A stretch of 46,402 bases of DNA from Hellea sp. (GCA_013002305.1 JABDKG010000078.1:1-46402); one strand, 5' to 3'; positions 23,516-33,139 are shown, counted from the stretch's first letter. Notes: generated from the sequence alone by a model not told the origin. Numbers and translations are program-made.

Positions 23516-24304
23516 ATGGGTCGTCTTTCTGGAAAAATTGCCATTGTCACGGGCGCTGCCCGCGGCATGGGCGAGGCGACCGCGCGCCTGTTCGCGAGTG
23601 AGGGTGCGACTGTCGTACTCACGGATGTAATGGATGAGCTCGGCGCAACCGTCGCCAAGGATATTGGCGGCTCTGCGAGCTTTTACAAACATGATGTCTC
23701 GTCCGATGAAAATTGGGCCGAGGTCGTTGGTAAGGTTGTCGAGGCTCACGGCACAGTTGACGCTCTGATCAATAATGCCGGCCTTGTGCATTTCACGCCG
23801 ATTGAACATTTCAATCCTGATGATGCCGGGAAAATATTTGGCGTCAACACGGTTGGTCCCATGCTCGGCGCAAAACATGTTGCGCCGGCGATGAAGGCAG
23901 CCGGTAAGGGCTCTATTGTTAATATCAGCTCGGTCGACGGGCTGCGCGGCTGTAACGGTTTGACGCTTTATACGGCCAGTAAATGGGCACTTCGCGGCCT
24001 GACAAAATCGCTCGCCTATGAGCTGGGAACGTCCGGCATTCGGGTCAATTCGATCCATCCGGGCGGAGTCAATACGCCGATGGGAAATTCGCGCGACCTA
24101 CCGCCGGATCAGCTCGCCATGGCGTTTCGGCGCGTGCCTTTGCAACGCATTGGTGAGCCGGATGAGATCGCAAATGCGTCTTTATTCCTCGCCAGTGACG
24201 AGTCGAGCTATATTACCGGCGCTGAGCTGGCCGTCGATGGCGGCTGGGGTGCGGGCTATTTTCAGCCTGTCTTGCCCGGAGCGCCGGAAGGCTTGCCGCC
24301 ATAG
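23516..24304 (+). CDS. short-chain dehydrogenase/reductase
   Basis: A 262-residue classical SDR: cofactor loop TGAARGMGEA (12-21), NNAG near 85, catalytic Ser in NISSVDG, and YTASK. An acidic residue (D39 in LTDVMDE) after the second strand favours NAD(H). The closest type by eye is the 3-alpha/20-beta hydroxysteroid dehydrogenase and FabG-like group. It starts two bases after the Rieske stop, so it is in the tetR-P450 operon. It probably oxidises the alcohol formed by the oxygenases. Confidence 0.92.
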   Translation: MGRLSGKIAIVTGAARGMGEATARLFASEGATVVLTDVMDELGATVAKDIGGSASFYKHDVSSDENWAEVVGKVVEAHGTVDALINNAGLVHFTPIEHFNPDDAGKIFGVNTVGPMLGAKHVAPAMKAAGKGSIVNISSVDGLRGCNGLTLYTASKWALRGLTKSLAYELGTSGIRVNSIHPGGVNTPMGNSRDLPPDQLAMAFRRVPLQRIGEPDEIANASLFLASDESSYITGAELAVDGGWGAGYFQPVLPGAPEGLPP

Positions 24305-24342
24305 CGCGATAATCCGGCCTTAGAAATTCAGGGGAGAAAAAA

Positions 24343-25239
24343 TTGGAAGACGGAAAACCCAGTCAGACGGCCCTGTTGGTCGCGATGTTGCGTGCCCGGC
24401 ATTATATGGATGAACCGGAGCCCAAAATCCTGCGCGACAGCCTCGCGGCAACGCTTGCCGGAGCGCCCGGTGAGGCGCATGTTCACGGGTATCTGGATCA
24501 GATACACACGGCATTTTCGGGGCTTAGCGACGCCGAAACGGCGACATTATTTGTGCGCCAGCTGGAACATTCGGTCTGTATACGTCAACGCCTCCTCGAA
24601 GAAGAGCTGGCCATAGCCAAAGCGGCCGGCGCAACTCAATTGGTCGTACTGGGGGCTGGACTGGACTCCACCGCCTATCGCGAATTTGATCTTTGTGACG
24701 GGCTAACCGTGTTCGAGGTTGATCATCCGGCGTCGCAGAAATGGAAGCAAATGCGTCTGGTCGATAGCGGCGTCGATATTCCCGACAATGTTTCCTATGT
24801 GCCGTTTGATTTTGAAAATACGACACTCGCCGATGCGCTCGAAGCGGGCGGCGTATCCCGAGACGAAATTACCGTGTTTTCCTGGATGGGCGTGCAAATG
24901 TATCTGACAGACGACGCGGTCAAAGGCACACTTGCCGTCATGGCCGGATTTCCGCCCGGTAGTTTTGTCGTGATGGATTTTATTCAGCCGGATTATGATA
25001 CGGCATCGAAAACCGAGATCAATTCGGTTGAGGACCTTCGCAAAATTGTTTCGAAAATGAGCGAGCCGTTCAAAAGTCAATATTCGACCCAAGAGCTGGC
25101 CGCGCGTTTTGCGAAAGCCGGGTTCTCGTCCAGCGAATTTCCAACCGTCGGAGAGTTCGCCGACCGTTATTTGGGCGGCGATAAAGCCCGGCTGCAAATG
25201 ACACCGGGCGCGCAATATCTGGCGATCGGCCGTGTCTAA
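24343..25239 (+). CDS. SAM-dependent methyltransferase (LCMT-like, TIGR00027 type)
   Basis: A 298-residue class I methyltransferase of the leucine-carboxyl-methyltransferase-like family. The SAM-binding motif is LVVLGAGLDSTAYR, followed by the acidic loop VFEVDHPASQKWK and a later SWMGVQMYL. Members often methylate carboxyl or hydroxyl groups of small molecules. Start is TTG 24343 with GGGGAG nine bases upstream. It is last in the tetR-P450 operon, 38 bp after the SDR. Its role in a degradative cluster is unclear; it may mask an acid or detoxify an intermediate. Confidence 0.88.
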   Translation: MEDGKPSQTALLVAMLRARHYMDEPEPKILRDSLAATLAGAPGEAHVHGYLDQIHTAFSGLSDAETATLFVRQLEHSVCIRQRLLEEELAIAKAAGATQLVVLGAGLDSTAYREFDLCDGLTVFEVDHPASQKWKQMRLVDSGVDIPDNVSYVPFDFENTTLADALEAGGVSRDEITVFSWMGVQMYLTDDAVKGTLAVMAGFPPGSFVVMDFIQPDYDTASKTEINSVEDLRKIVSKMSEPFKSQYSTQELAARFAKAGFSSSEFPTVGEFADRYLGGDKARLQMTPGAQYLAIGRV

Positions 25240-25271
25240 GGCCACTGATCCCAGCGACTTGGTAGCGAGCG

Positions 25272-25844
25272 CTATTGTCTCTCCGGATTTACGCCTGTCC
25301 AAGTCTCATCGACATATTTTTTAATCGCGGCATTATCTGTTTTAAGGTCACCGGTTAGCGGGAAGAGGCGGTCGAGAACGACTTTTTTCTTGGGCCCGTC
25401 AAAGGCGCAAATGAAAACCGGGACGTTGGCGGCGTAGGCGGCGCGCAAATAGCCGGTTTTATACTGGCCGACTTTCGACCGCGTGCCTTCGGGCGGAAAG
25501 CCGACGCAGACTTTCTCTTCGGTTTCAAACAGTGTCCCCAGCTGGTCGACGACATTTTTACCATTGCTGCGGTCAACCGGATAACCGCCGAGAGCGCGAA
25601 AAAACGGCCCCATGGGCCAGAAAAACCATTCTTTTTTGATCAAAAACGTATATTTAAACCCGCTCGCGAGCATCGCTAATGACGCGGAAATCGCATCCCA
25701 ATTCGAGGTGTGAGGCACGCCGATAATGACGAATTTTGGCTCGTCGGGCATGCGCCCGACAAGTTTCCAGCCCGTAAGCTTAAGCCCAAGAGACCCAATC
25801 GCGCGAGACACAGCGTTTCCCATACGCGGAGACTGTTCACTCAT
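25272..25844 (-). CDS. lysophospholipid acyltransferase-family protein (PlsC-like)
   Basis: A 190-residue glycerolipid acyltransferase-like protein. The catalytic H-x4-D box reads PHTSNWD and the acceptor/CoA box reads FPPEGTR. An amphipathic stretch (WFFWPMGPFFRALGG) follows the first box. The ATG at 25844 gives a typical N-terminus; a GTG at 25871 with AGAAGAG just upstream would add nine residues. It points toward the methyltransferase, so the two are convergent with a 32-bp gap that shows no strong terminator. It may transfer acyl groups to a lysolipid or other small acceptor. It is not obviously part of either regulon. Confidence 0.85.
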   Translation of the reverse strand: MSEQSPRMGNAVSRAIGSLGLKLTGWKLVGRMPDEPKFVIIGVPHTSNWDAISASLAMLASGFKYTFLIKKEWFFWPMGPFFRALGGYPVDRSNGKNVVDQLGTLFETEEKVCVGFPPEGTRSKVGQYKTGYLRAAYAANVPVFICAFDGPKKKVVLDRLFPLTGDLKTDNAAIKKYVDETWTGVNPERQ

Positions 25845-25931
25845 ATGGGGATTGTTATATTTCAAAATCACAACTCTTCTTATAATTTGAAGAGCGTATT
25901 AATTCCCGATAATTAGGTGTTCAATACTAAA

Positions 25932-28001
25932 CTATTTATGCCCGTCATGCCCTTCACCCTCAGCCGGTAATACCTCCGTCAATCCCGGTGTAAACCAGAT
26001 CGGAGAGCTCCAGGCTATTTCGCGGATCATTTCGGGTTGATCATTGGCGCAGCCTTGGGGGCGGGTGGCCTCATCGACGGCGGCGCATTGGGCAGCGCTC
26101 CATCTTGAGCGCTCGGGCTCGACGGCGCGGAGGTAGTAATAGGTCGGCAGGGCGGGATCGTAGTCCAGGTCCTCGTAAATGCCGCAATACGAATTGCCTC
26201 TGCCAGACGCGAGGTCCAGCACTTTGGTGTGCTTATGGCCCTCAGGGGAGAGCCAGCCTTTGACGAGCTGTAGCTTTTCCAGCGGCCGCGACATGGGGTC
26301 GGATGTGGCTTGCAAAAGCAGTTTAAACGGATGATCCTGCGCCGGGAGTTTTGAGCCCATGGGTGTGCCTTGGCTATAGGCCAGTTCCAGCCAATTTTCC
26401 TGCTGACAGATATTGTCATCAAACTGACCGGCAAAGAAGCGCGGCTCGATCCGCGGGCCGGAAGTGGCGAAGGCTTCGCGTCGCTTCATCGATTGGAAAA
26501 TAGCGTCGCGGGAGTTCTCTACCGCGTAAACCCCGGCAAGGCCGCCGGGATTGCTGACGAGGCGGTTATGCCGCCCGAGACTCGCAGAACCCAGACGGCC
26601 TTCAAGATCGGCTTCATAGGCGATGTGTCCGGCCCATTGGTCTTCATCAACCTGTCCCGAGGTGGAGATATGGGTGTCGGTGCTGCCGATAAACCCAAAC
26701 TCGAACGGATTGGCTGCGCCGCCGGCTTCAACCGCCATGCCTTCCAGCAAAGCGCCGCGCGCAAAATCGCGGGAGGACAGGCAGAAGCCTTTATAAAGAT
26801 TGTCTTTGGGATCGAGATGTTCGTCTGTGCAGTCCGGGCTTTTTGATTTGAACAGTTTTGGCAGTTTGGTCGTCGTATCGGCGGCTTTTTCGACCTTACC
26901 GAATTGCCGGAGCGCTTCAACGTCGCAGAGCTCGTCAATATCGCCGAGGATATCCGCCGCGCCGTTAATGCACTCCGATGCGCCCTTGTGCTGCACGATC
27001 TCGGCGAGCCGGTCATAGGCGTTGCGATGCGCCCGGTAGGCCATTTGGGTTTCCATGGAAAACCCATCGATATCACGCGGGTTAAAGGCGTTGCCGCCGG
27101 AAATATTGGAATTATGCGGGATCGAAATCACGTCGCAATTTTCAAGTCCGGTGCGGCATTCTTTTTCATACCCAGCAAGCAGTTGATGGGTGAGGGGGTG
27201 AGAGACATGGTGCAGGGGCCGCTCGGGCACATCGGCGTTTCGGAATATCGTATTGCGGTGCATGTGCTGCGCCCCCGGCGCGCGGGTATATTCATAGCCG
27301 ATAAAACTGGTGAACGTGCAATCGGCGGAGCGGTCATAGGCCTGTTCCGCCGCGTCGATCGTCTGTTGCCAGACCAGCAATTCTGCCTCCGCGCAGTCCG
27401 CACCATCTTCGCTGCATACATTTGTTTTTCGCTTGGGCACCACCTCAGAATTCATCCGCATCAGCTCGGACACGCCGCTCTCGCCGCCTTTGCGGAACTT
27501 CTGGCATGACTTGCTTTCATAGCCGGGATAGGCGCCTTTGGTCCGGCAGATATAGCCCTCGCCGAAGGTCTCGGCATGATCGGTGACCGAGGCAAAATCG
27601 AGCGGTCGATCAAGGCGAAGCCTGCGCTGCGGCTCGCCAGCGGGCGTCGGAATATCAATCTCCTCACCCTTGGCAAAGCGGTAAACATCCGCCGGGTAAG
27701 TCCGCGTGCCGTCCGGATAGGCATCAGCGGACAGCGCCGTATGAATATGAAGATCACCCCACATCGCCTTTTTGGCCGGATATTGCGCGCGGCACGGCGC
27801 TCGGCTTTCGGTGTAGGCGAGGCCAGGCTGATAGCCAAAGGCGTAACGTTCCGGCGCAGATTTAGGTGAGGTGGGGGCTGTGATTTCGACGGTTTTGTCG
27901 ATCGAGTGTTTGGTGATGCTTGACAGGAATTTATAGGTGATGAACAGGCCAATGATCAGCAGCAATAGCCCTAAGAAAAATAACTTGAGAAACTTAATCA
28001 T
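25932..28001 (-). CDS. DUF3604 protein 1 (PHP-like hydrolase), membrane-anchored
   Basis: A 689-residue DUF3604 protein. An N-terminal membrane segment (about residues 4-26) is followed by a PHP-like metal-site opening WGDLHIHTALSADAYPDGTR and DFASVTDHAETF. Later motifs are IPHNSNISGGNAF, GFIGSTDTHIST and EAFATSGPR, typical of the family. Function is not established; the fold suggests a metal-dependent hydrolase acting in the periplasm. Its start overlaps the OYE stop by 4 bp (ATGA), so they form an operon. A second member is encoded at 36428-38356 in the same regulon. It belongs to the TACGCA-motif group. Confidence 0.9.
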   Translation of the reverse strand: MIKFLKLFFLGLLLLIIGLFITYKFLSSITKHSIDKTVEITAPTSPKSAPERYAFGYQPGLAYTESRAPCRAQYPAKKAMWGDLHIHTALSADAYPDGTRTYPADVYRFAKGEEIDIPTPAGEPQRRLRLDRPLDFASVTDHAETFGEGYICRTKGAYPGYESKSCQKFRKGGESGVSELMRMNSEVVPKRKTNVCSEDGADCAEAELLVWQQTIDAAEQAYDRSADCTFTSFIGYEYTRAPGAQHMHRNTIFRNADVPERPLHHVSHPLTHQLLAGYEKECRTGLENCDVISIPHNSNISGGNAFNPRDIDGFSMETQMAYRAHRNAYDRLAEIVQHKGASECINGAADILGDIDELCDVEALRQFGKVEKAADTTTKLPKLFKSKSPDCTDEHLDPKDNLYKGFCLSSRDFARGALLEGMAVEAGGAANPFEFGFIGSTDTHISTSGQVDEDQWAGHIAYEADLEGRLGSASLGRHNRLVSNPGGLAGVYAVENSRDAIFQSMKRREAFATSGPRIEPRFFAGQFDDNICQQENWLELAYSQGTPMGSKLPAQDHPFKLLLQATSDPMSRPLEKLQLVKGWLSPEGHKHTKVLDLASGRGNSYCGIYEDLDYDPALPTYYYLRAVEPERSRWSAAQCAAVDEATRPQGCANDQPEMIREIAWSSPIWFTPGLTEVLPAEGEGHDGHK

Positions 28002-29224
28002 CCCGAAGCGCGTACCAGATTAAGCGCACCGTCATGGCCGCGCTTTCCGCCGGGCTCAACACAGCTTGTTCCGCCCGGCGTATACATCATGACGACACAT
28101 TTATTGCAGGCGGTACAGCCCGTTCCAGACGTCGCGCCGTTTTTGAGGTCATTGATCAGGTTCGGATCAAATATCAGTGCCCGGCCTAGGCCTAGCGCGT
28201 CAAAGCCATTACCCATAACCCGGTTGATATTCTCCATCGACTGAACCCCGCCAAGATAGCATAGCGGCATCTTTACGGCGTCCCGTATCTGCTGGGCCGG
28301 ATCGATGGAATAGAGCTGCGAAAACTCTTTATCCGGTTCTTTGCTTTTGGGCTGCATCATCATGCCGATCCGCACGATTAGGTTCTTCGGTGCTGTTCCA
28401 GTTGCGGGCAGAGGATTGCCGAACATAGTATCAATCGACTCGACGTTGAGACCGTTTGAGAGCTGTGCCATATGGGCACCGGTGGCCTCAAGGATTTTCG
28501 CGATTTCGATGCCTTCGGTAACGGTGTTGCCGCCTTTTTTGCCGTCAGTCTGGCTATATTTCACCGTGACCGCCATGTCATTGCCCACGGCGTCGAGCAC
28601 TTTGGAGAGCACTTCGGCCGGGAACTTCATGCGGTTTTGGATCGTCCCGCCAAATTCGTCTTTGCGAGAGTTATAAAACGGCGTGATGAACTGCGAGAGC
28701 AGATAGCCATGTCCCATATGGATCTCGACCGCATCGAACCCGGATTCTTGAGCGAGGCGTGCTGCGTTGACGAACTCGGCGGCAATCCGGTCCATGTCGT
28801 CCCGGTCCATTTTCTTCTTAAAATAGCGTCCGGTCATGACGCCGAATTTGTTAAACCCGCCATTGGCCGAGATCGGCTTCATGGATGAGAAATCCTTAGG
28901 CAGGAACGTAAACGCGCCGGCATGAGTGATCTGCGCCTGCGCCGCCGCGCCGTGTTTATGGACGCCGTTGGTCAGAACTTTGAAGTCGGGCACGGTTTCG
29001 GCAGAGAGGTGTGCTTGATCGACAAAGGTCTGGCCGTCTTTGGATGTGGCACAATAAGCGACCGTCGACATGGCCGCGCCGCCTTTGGCCATATACTCAT
29101 GAAACATGGCAAGGCCTTTGGTTACCAGACCGCCCTTGCACATACCTTCATTCGTCGCCGCTTTGATAAAGCGGTTTCGCAGTTTCAAAGGGCCGATGGT
29201 AAGGGGCGTAAATGCAGTGTTCAT
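27998..29224 (-). CDS. Old-yellow-enzyme-family NADH:flavin oxidoreductase
   Basis: A 408-residue FMN-dependent TIM-barrel reductase. It has the signature HMGHGYLLSQFITPFYNSRK followed by DEFGG, a KAATNEGM segment in the first strand, and a Cys-rich tail GTGCTACNKCVVMMYTPGG reminiscent of the Fe-S region of 2,4-dienoyl-CoA reductases. The C-terminal FAD/NAD domain of those longer enzymes is absent. OYE members reduce alpha,beta-unsaturated ketones and steroid enones. It is transcribed divergently from the MFS gene across a region with repeated TGCGTA/TACGCA motifs, and upstream of DUF3604 protein 1. Confidence 0.9.
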   Translation of the reverse strand: MNTAFTPLTIGPLKLRNRFIKAATNEGMCKGGLVTKGLAMFHEYMAKGGAAMSTVAYCATSKDGQTFVDQAHLSAETVPDFKVLTNGVHKHGAAAQAQITHAGAFTFLPKDFSSMKPISANGGFNKFGVMTGRYFKKKMDRDDMDRIAAEFVNAARLAQESGFDAVEIHMGHGYLLSQFITPFYNSRKDEFGGTIQNRMKFPAEVLSKVLDAVGNDMAVTVKYSQTDGKKGGNTVTEGIEIAKILEATGAHMAQLSNGLNVESIDTMFGNPLPATGTAPKNLIVRIGMMMQPKSKEPDKEFSQLYSIDPAQQIRDAVKMPLCYLGGVQSMENINRVMGNGFDALGLGRALIFDPNLINDLKNGATSGTGCTACNKCVVMMYTPGGTSCVEPGGKRGHDGALNLVRASG

Positions 29225-29263
29225 GGCAAAGAATTAGCACCAATCCGGTAGAGCTTCTACGGC

Positions 29264-29360
29264 TGATGCGCAATATTTTGCGAATTTTTTGATGATTTAG
29301 ATTGTTTTGCGCCGCGAAATACGCGTAATGCGTAGCAGATGAGCCTAAATACTACGCAGC
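29264..29360. promoter_or_regulatory. candidate Lrp-type binding region 1 (OYE/MFS)
   Basis: Contains ATGCGCAATATTTTGCGAAT (about 29265-29285), AATACGCGTAATGCGTAGCA (about 29318-29337) and AATACTACGCAGCATGC (29348-29364). The last is inside the first codons of the MFS gene. Spacing of copies along AT-rich DNA fits Lrp/AsnC-type cooperative binding. Confidence 0.5.
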
Positions 29361-30643
29361 ATGCAAAAACCACAAGCCCGGAAAGAGGCTATGCTTGGTT
29401 CGTCCTGTTTATGCTGACCCTTCTATATTTAATGAATTATGCCGATCGTACGGTCGCATCTGCGCTCATTGAAAAAATCAAACTGACCTATGATGTCGGC
29501 GACACATATATGGGCTTTGTTATTGGGCCGGCCTTTGCATTTGTCTATTGCGTCGCGGCTATTCCCATCGCCAGATTTGCTGACCGGAGAAACCGCATAA
29601 AAATCATCGCGTTAGGCGCCGTTGTTTGGAGTGTATTCACCGTTCTGTCTGGGATGGCTAACACGCCGGGGCAATTTGCAGCGGCGCGGTTTGGAGTTGG
29701 TGTCGGCGAGGCCGCTTTCCTGGCGCCGGCCTATTCGGTATTATCGGATTACTTCCCGCCGAAGAAGCGGGGGCTGGCCTTTGCGGTCCTGAACCTTGGG
29801 GTTTATTTTGGTGTTCTTGTTGGCGGAATTGGCGGCGCGCAATTGGCCGCGAGCTATGATTGGCAATGGGCGTTTATTATCTTGGGCGCGCCCGGTTTTA
29901 TTTTTGCTTTGGCGACGTTTCTTCTGGTCAAAGAACCTAAGCGTGGTCGACTGGATGATAATGCGGGGGCGAATTTGGAAGAGGAAACCGTTTTTAAAGA
30001 CGTATTTGCACTATTGTGGCGGCAACAGAGTTTTCGTTTTCTGACTTACGCCGCCGTTCTTGGCGGGTTTGCCGCTGTCTCCTTTGGCACTTGGGCTATC
30101 CCGTTATTTGAGCGCATTTTTGAAATTTCGAATGAAGAAGCGACGACGCGCTATTTTCTCACGACTGTTGGCGCCAGTATTTTAGGGGTCTTGGCAATGG
30201 GGTATCTTTGTGACCGGGGTAGTAAGTCCGATCCCAGAGCGCCGTACCGTTATTCTTCACTCGGGTTTTTGGGCTTTTCACTCATCGCAATCGCAATTTG
30301 TTTCATGTCCGACGTCAACATTGCGACCGCTCTGGTTTTCCCGGCAGCCCTATTAGGGGCTGGCTGGGTGGTTGCCGTTCAAGCGGCGCTGCAAGATCTT
30401 GTGCCCGCTGAGCACCGCGCCACGGCGACGGCGATTTGGGCCTTTGCCCTGACTTTTGCGGGGCTGGTTATTGGCGTATTATTTGTTGGCGTCTTCAATG
30501 ATTTTCTCTGGGAAACCTATGGAGCTCGGGCAATCCGTTATTCCATGGCCTTGACCTTGTCTGTCGCCATTCCGGCGGCCTGGTATATTTACCGCGCCGG
30601 CGCGACAGCCGAAGCCGATCGCATCGCGCTGAGCGAGGCCTAA
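29339..30643 (+). CDS. MFS transporter (spinster-like)
   Basis: A 434-residue major facilitator protein with about twelve hydrophobic segments. The opening YLMNYADRTVASALIEKIK and the loop RFADRRNRIK are typical of MFS motif A, and it resembles the spinster group seen next to catabolic genes. A long charged loop (GRLDDNAGANLEEETV) separates the two halves. Start ATG 29339 lies inside the regulatory region and lacks a clear ribosome site. It probably imports the pathway substrate over the inner membrane, after the TonB receptor takes it through the outer membrane. The two genes are convergent. Confidence 0.9.
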   Translation: MSLNTTQHAKTTSPERGYAWFVLFMLTLLYLMNYADRTVASALIEKIKLTYDVGDTYMGFVIGPAFAFVYCVAAIPIARFADRRNRIKIIALGAVVWSVFTVLSGMANTPGQFAAARFGVGVGEAAFLAPAYSVLSDYFPPKKRGLAFAVLNLGVYFGVLVGGIGGAQLAASYDWQWAFIILGAPGFIFALATFLLVKEPKRGRLDDNAGANLEEETVFKDVFALLWRQQSFRFLTYAAVLGGFAAVSFGTWAIPLFERIFEISNEEATTRYFLTTVGASILGVLAMGYLCDRGSKSDPRAPYRYSSLGFLGFSLIAIAICFMSDVNIATALVFPAALLGAGWVVAVQAALQDLVPAEHRATATAIWAFALTFAGLVIGVLFVGVFNDFLWETYGARAIRYSMALTLSVAIPAAWYIYRAGATAEADRIALSEA

Positions 30644-30650
30644 ACTCCCG

Positions 30651-30677
30651 TAAAAAAACGGCGCATGGAGCGCCGTT
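30651..30677 (-). terminator. rho-independent terminator of the TonB-receptor gene
   Basis: On the minus strand stem ACGGCGC/GCGCCGT (30658-30676) with a 5-nt loop is followed by seven T (30652-30658). It may also end MFS transcripts in the other direction. Confidence 0.8.
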
Positions 30678-30709
30678 CAATTTACCGCCATCAGGTCCAG
30701 TGGAGGCCT

Positions 30710-32992
30710 CTAGTCAAAACTAATCCCCAGCGTCGCGCCATATGTGCGCGGCGGGCCGAAATAGCCATTGGTGAGGCTGCCAAAGCCCGGGCCAAAATCG
30801 ATAAAGTTGGCGAGATATTCTTCGTCGCCCAGGTTCTTAACCCAAAGCGCCAGCTCGACATCCTGATCCGCGACTGGAATGTCAGACCAGGCTATCCGCG
30901 CATCAAACAAGGTGCGCGCATCGGCTTCTGTATTAAATGCCTGTTGAGGTGCTGTTGGCGTCAGGGAGTAGGGGAAGGTGAAATATTTAGACGAGTGATT
31001 GGCATCACCTGTGAGCGTGACAGTGCCCCGGTCGTCTTGCATTACCTCCCAATCAAATCCGGCGGAGAACGTCGTTTTGGGCGCATGCGGGAAGGCTCGG
31101 TCATCTTTGACATCTGTGCCAAATTCAATGAACTCTTTATATTCCGGATCCAGCAGTCCCAGTGTGCCGCGAAGCGTGAACGTGTCCGTGGCTTGGAACA
31201 TGGTTTCAAATTCGAGACCCTTGATCTCGGCAGAACCAGCATTTCGAATGTCCGAAGCAGCAGCGCCTTGCGCCGTGAAGACTGAGAGCTGCATGTCCCT
31301 GTGTTTGTTAAAAAACGCTGTTGCATTAAACATCAAACGGTTATCCGCAAGCATGGTCTTGGCGCCAATCTCAAAAGAGTCGACCTTTTCGGAATTATAA
31401 GGACGCAGAGTTTCGGCAACCGATCCTGCCTCTCCGTTGAAACCGCCGCTCTTAAATCCTTGAGCATATTTTGCGTAAAGATTGACCTGGTCACTAGCCT
31501 CAAAATTGACCGAGACTTGCGGGGATAAATCATCAAATTTGGTTTCGCCGGTCGTGCCGGCCGGGACAAATGGCGTGAAGTTTGGCAGGCCCATGAACCG
31601 AACCGCGATATTGGTCCGGTCAATGGTCTTTTCTTCTTCCGTATAGCGAAGTCCGCCAGAGACCGTTAGGTTGTCGGCGATTGCAAAATCAACATTGGCG
31701 AAGGCTGCTATTGCGTCGGTTTCAAAGCCATATTGCGAGTCGAAGATACTCGCATTGCCGAAGAAAGTCTGCGGATTGATCGTGTAGCCTTTATCGGAGA
31801 AATAATATCCGCCGACGACATAGGCAATGTCGCCGCTCTCACCCGCCAGCTGAAGTTCCTGACTGAAACTGTCATAGTCGGATTGGCGCTCAGTATGGGC
31901 CAGCGGCAAGGGTGAGCCATCCAAATCCAGCGAGTCTTTCCACGACATGTCCCGTATCGACGTTATGGATTTAACTTCGCCGATATCCGTATCGAGCGTT
32001 GCTGTAAAATTATGCCCGCTGACGAAGCTCTTCTCGAACACAGGGCCGTCAATGGACGCGGTAAATTGCCGGTCCGCATTTGTGTATAGATCAAGCGGGA
32101 AGCCGAAATATTGTCCGGGAGCGCCGGGAAAACCCAGGTAAAACGGCGAAGCCGGGTCAAATATATTGCCCTGACCGACGCTGACAATTTGCGAGAACAC
32201 CGGATTTTGATCGGCTTGGCTGTAATCATAGGTATAATCCAGAGTCAGATTTTCGCTAAGATCTGCAGCAAGCGCAACCATGAAGGAGAGTTTATCGGCG
32301 TTATCCAGTTCGGTAACCGTTGACGGGCCGGCGGCGAAGACGCCCGGAAGCGGATTGGGAACGACGTCGATAAATCCATCACGTTCCTCGTAAAGGGCTG
32401 AAACTTTGGCTCGGACCGGGCCGAGCTGCCCGAAATTGACAGTGCCTTTGGCGAGCTTGGCATTGTAATTGCCAAAGCCGACTTTAAGCTTGCCATTAGC
32501 ATCCTCAGTTGGTCTCGCGGTCACGATATTAATCGCGCCAGCCAAAGTATTCCGGCCATACAGCGTGCCTTGAGGCCCGCGTAGGACTTCGATCCGCTCA
32601 ATATCAGCGACATCAAAAACGGAGCCCTGTGTTTTTCCGATATAGGAGCCGTTAAGATACATGCCGACAGTCGGTTCCCACGTCAGGGCCGGGTTGATCG
32701 TGACGCCGCCGCGAATGGATATTTGCGCGCCGGTGGTATTCCCGGGGGTATTTTCAATCTTAACATTGGGCGCGAGGCTCGAGAGGGATTTGATCGAGGT
32801 AATATTCCGACTTTCAATATAGACCTTGTCGACCGCTGTTACGGCAATTGGAACATCCTGCAGATTTTGCTCCCGTTTTTGGGCGGTCACGACAATTTCG
32901 TCAAGTTGGGCCTGAGCCAGACTCGGGATCATTAATCCTGCGCTAAGTGCCAAAATCGAAGTTGCGCTGCGTAAGCTGAGAAAACGGTACAT
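30710..32992 (-). CDS. TonB-dependent outer-membrane receptor
   Basis: A 760-residue receptor. A signal peptide (ends ..PSLAQAQ, about residue 29) is followed by a TonB box (LDEIVVTAQKRE). The plug domain has IRGG, VEVLRGPQGTLYGRNTLAGA and INIVTARP. A long beta-barrel with many aromatic strands ends GATLGISFD. Such receptors import large or hydrophobic ligands other than siderophores in alphaproteobacteria. It is divergent from the acyl-CoA ligase over a 147-bp region holding three TGCGTA/TACGCA motifs, and ends at a clear terminator. Presumed role: uptake of the substrate of the second regulon. Confidence 0.95.
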   Translation of the reverse strand: MYRFLSLRSATSILALSAGLMIPSLAQAQLDEIVVTAQKREQNLQDVPIAVTAVDKVYIESRNITSIKSLSSLAPNVKIENTPGNTTGAQISIRGGVTINPALTWEPTVGMYLNGSYIGKTQGSVFDVADIERIEVLRGPQGTLYGRNTLAGAINIVTARPTEDANGKLKVGFGNYNAKLAKGTVNFGQLGPVRAKVSALYEERDGFIDVVPNPLPGVFAAGPSTVTELDNADKLSFMVALAADLSENLTLDYTYDYSQADQNPVFSQIVSVGQGNIFDPASPFYLGFPGAPGQYFGFPLDLYTNADRQFTASIDGPVFEKSFVSGHNFTATLDTDIGEVKSITSIRDMSWKDSLDLDGSPLPLAHTERQSDYDSFSQELQLAGESGDIAYVVGGYYFSDKGYTINPQTFFGNASIFDSQYGFETDAIAAFANVDFAIADNLTVSGGLRYTEEEKTIDRTNIAVRFMGLPNFTPFVPAGTTGETKFDDLSPQVSVNFEASDQVNLYAKYAQGFKSGGFNGEAGSVAETLRPYNSEKVDSFEIGAKTMLADNRLMFNATAFFNKHRDMQLSVFTAQGAAASDIRNAGSAEIKGLEFETMFQATDTFTLRGTLGLLDPEYKEFIEFGTDVKDDRAFPHAPKTTFSAGFDWEVMQDDRGTVTLTGDANHSSKYFTFPYSLTPTAPQQAFNTEADARTLFDARIAWSDIPVADQDVELALWVKNLGDEEYLANFIDFGPGFGSLTNGYFGPPRTYGATLGISFD

Positions 32993-33033
32993 TTTTAAGC
33001 CCCTATATTTATCTAAAGCACGTCAATCCATAA

Positions 33034-33118
33034 TATAATTTGCGTAGAAAAGAAAGCGTTCTGATACGCATAATAGCTATATTGGGCGGTTGAATAGCGG
33101 TTTTGCGTAGTATATGAC
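33034..33118. promoter_or_regulatory. candidate Lrp-type binding region 2 (TonB receptor/ligase)
   Basis: Three copies: TTTGCGTAGAAAAG (33040-33053), TGATACGCATAAT (33062-33074) and TTTTGCGTAGTATATG (33101-33116), in a divergent promoter region. The intervals are about 22 and 39 bp. Confidence 0.55.
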
Positions 33119-33139
33119 TAAAAAAAATACGATTGTTAC

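Noticed and set aside
26904-27509. Plus-strand open frame of 201 codons inside DUF3604 gene 1
   Set aside because: Antisense to the conserved family motifs and without its own signals.
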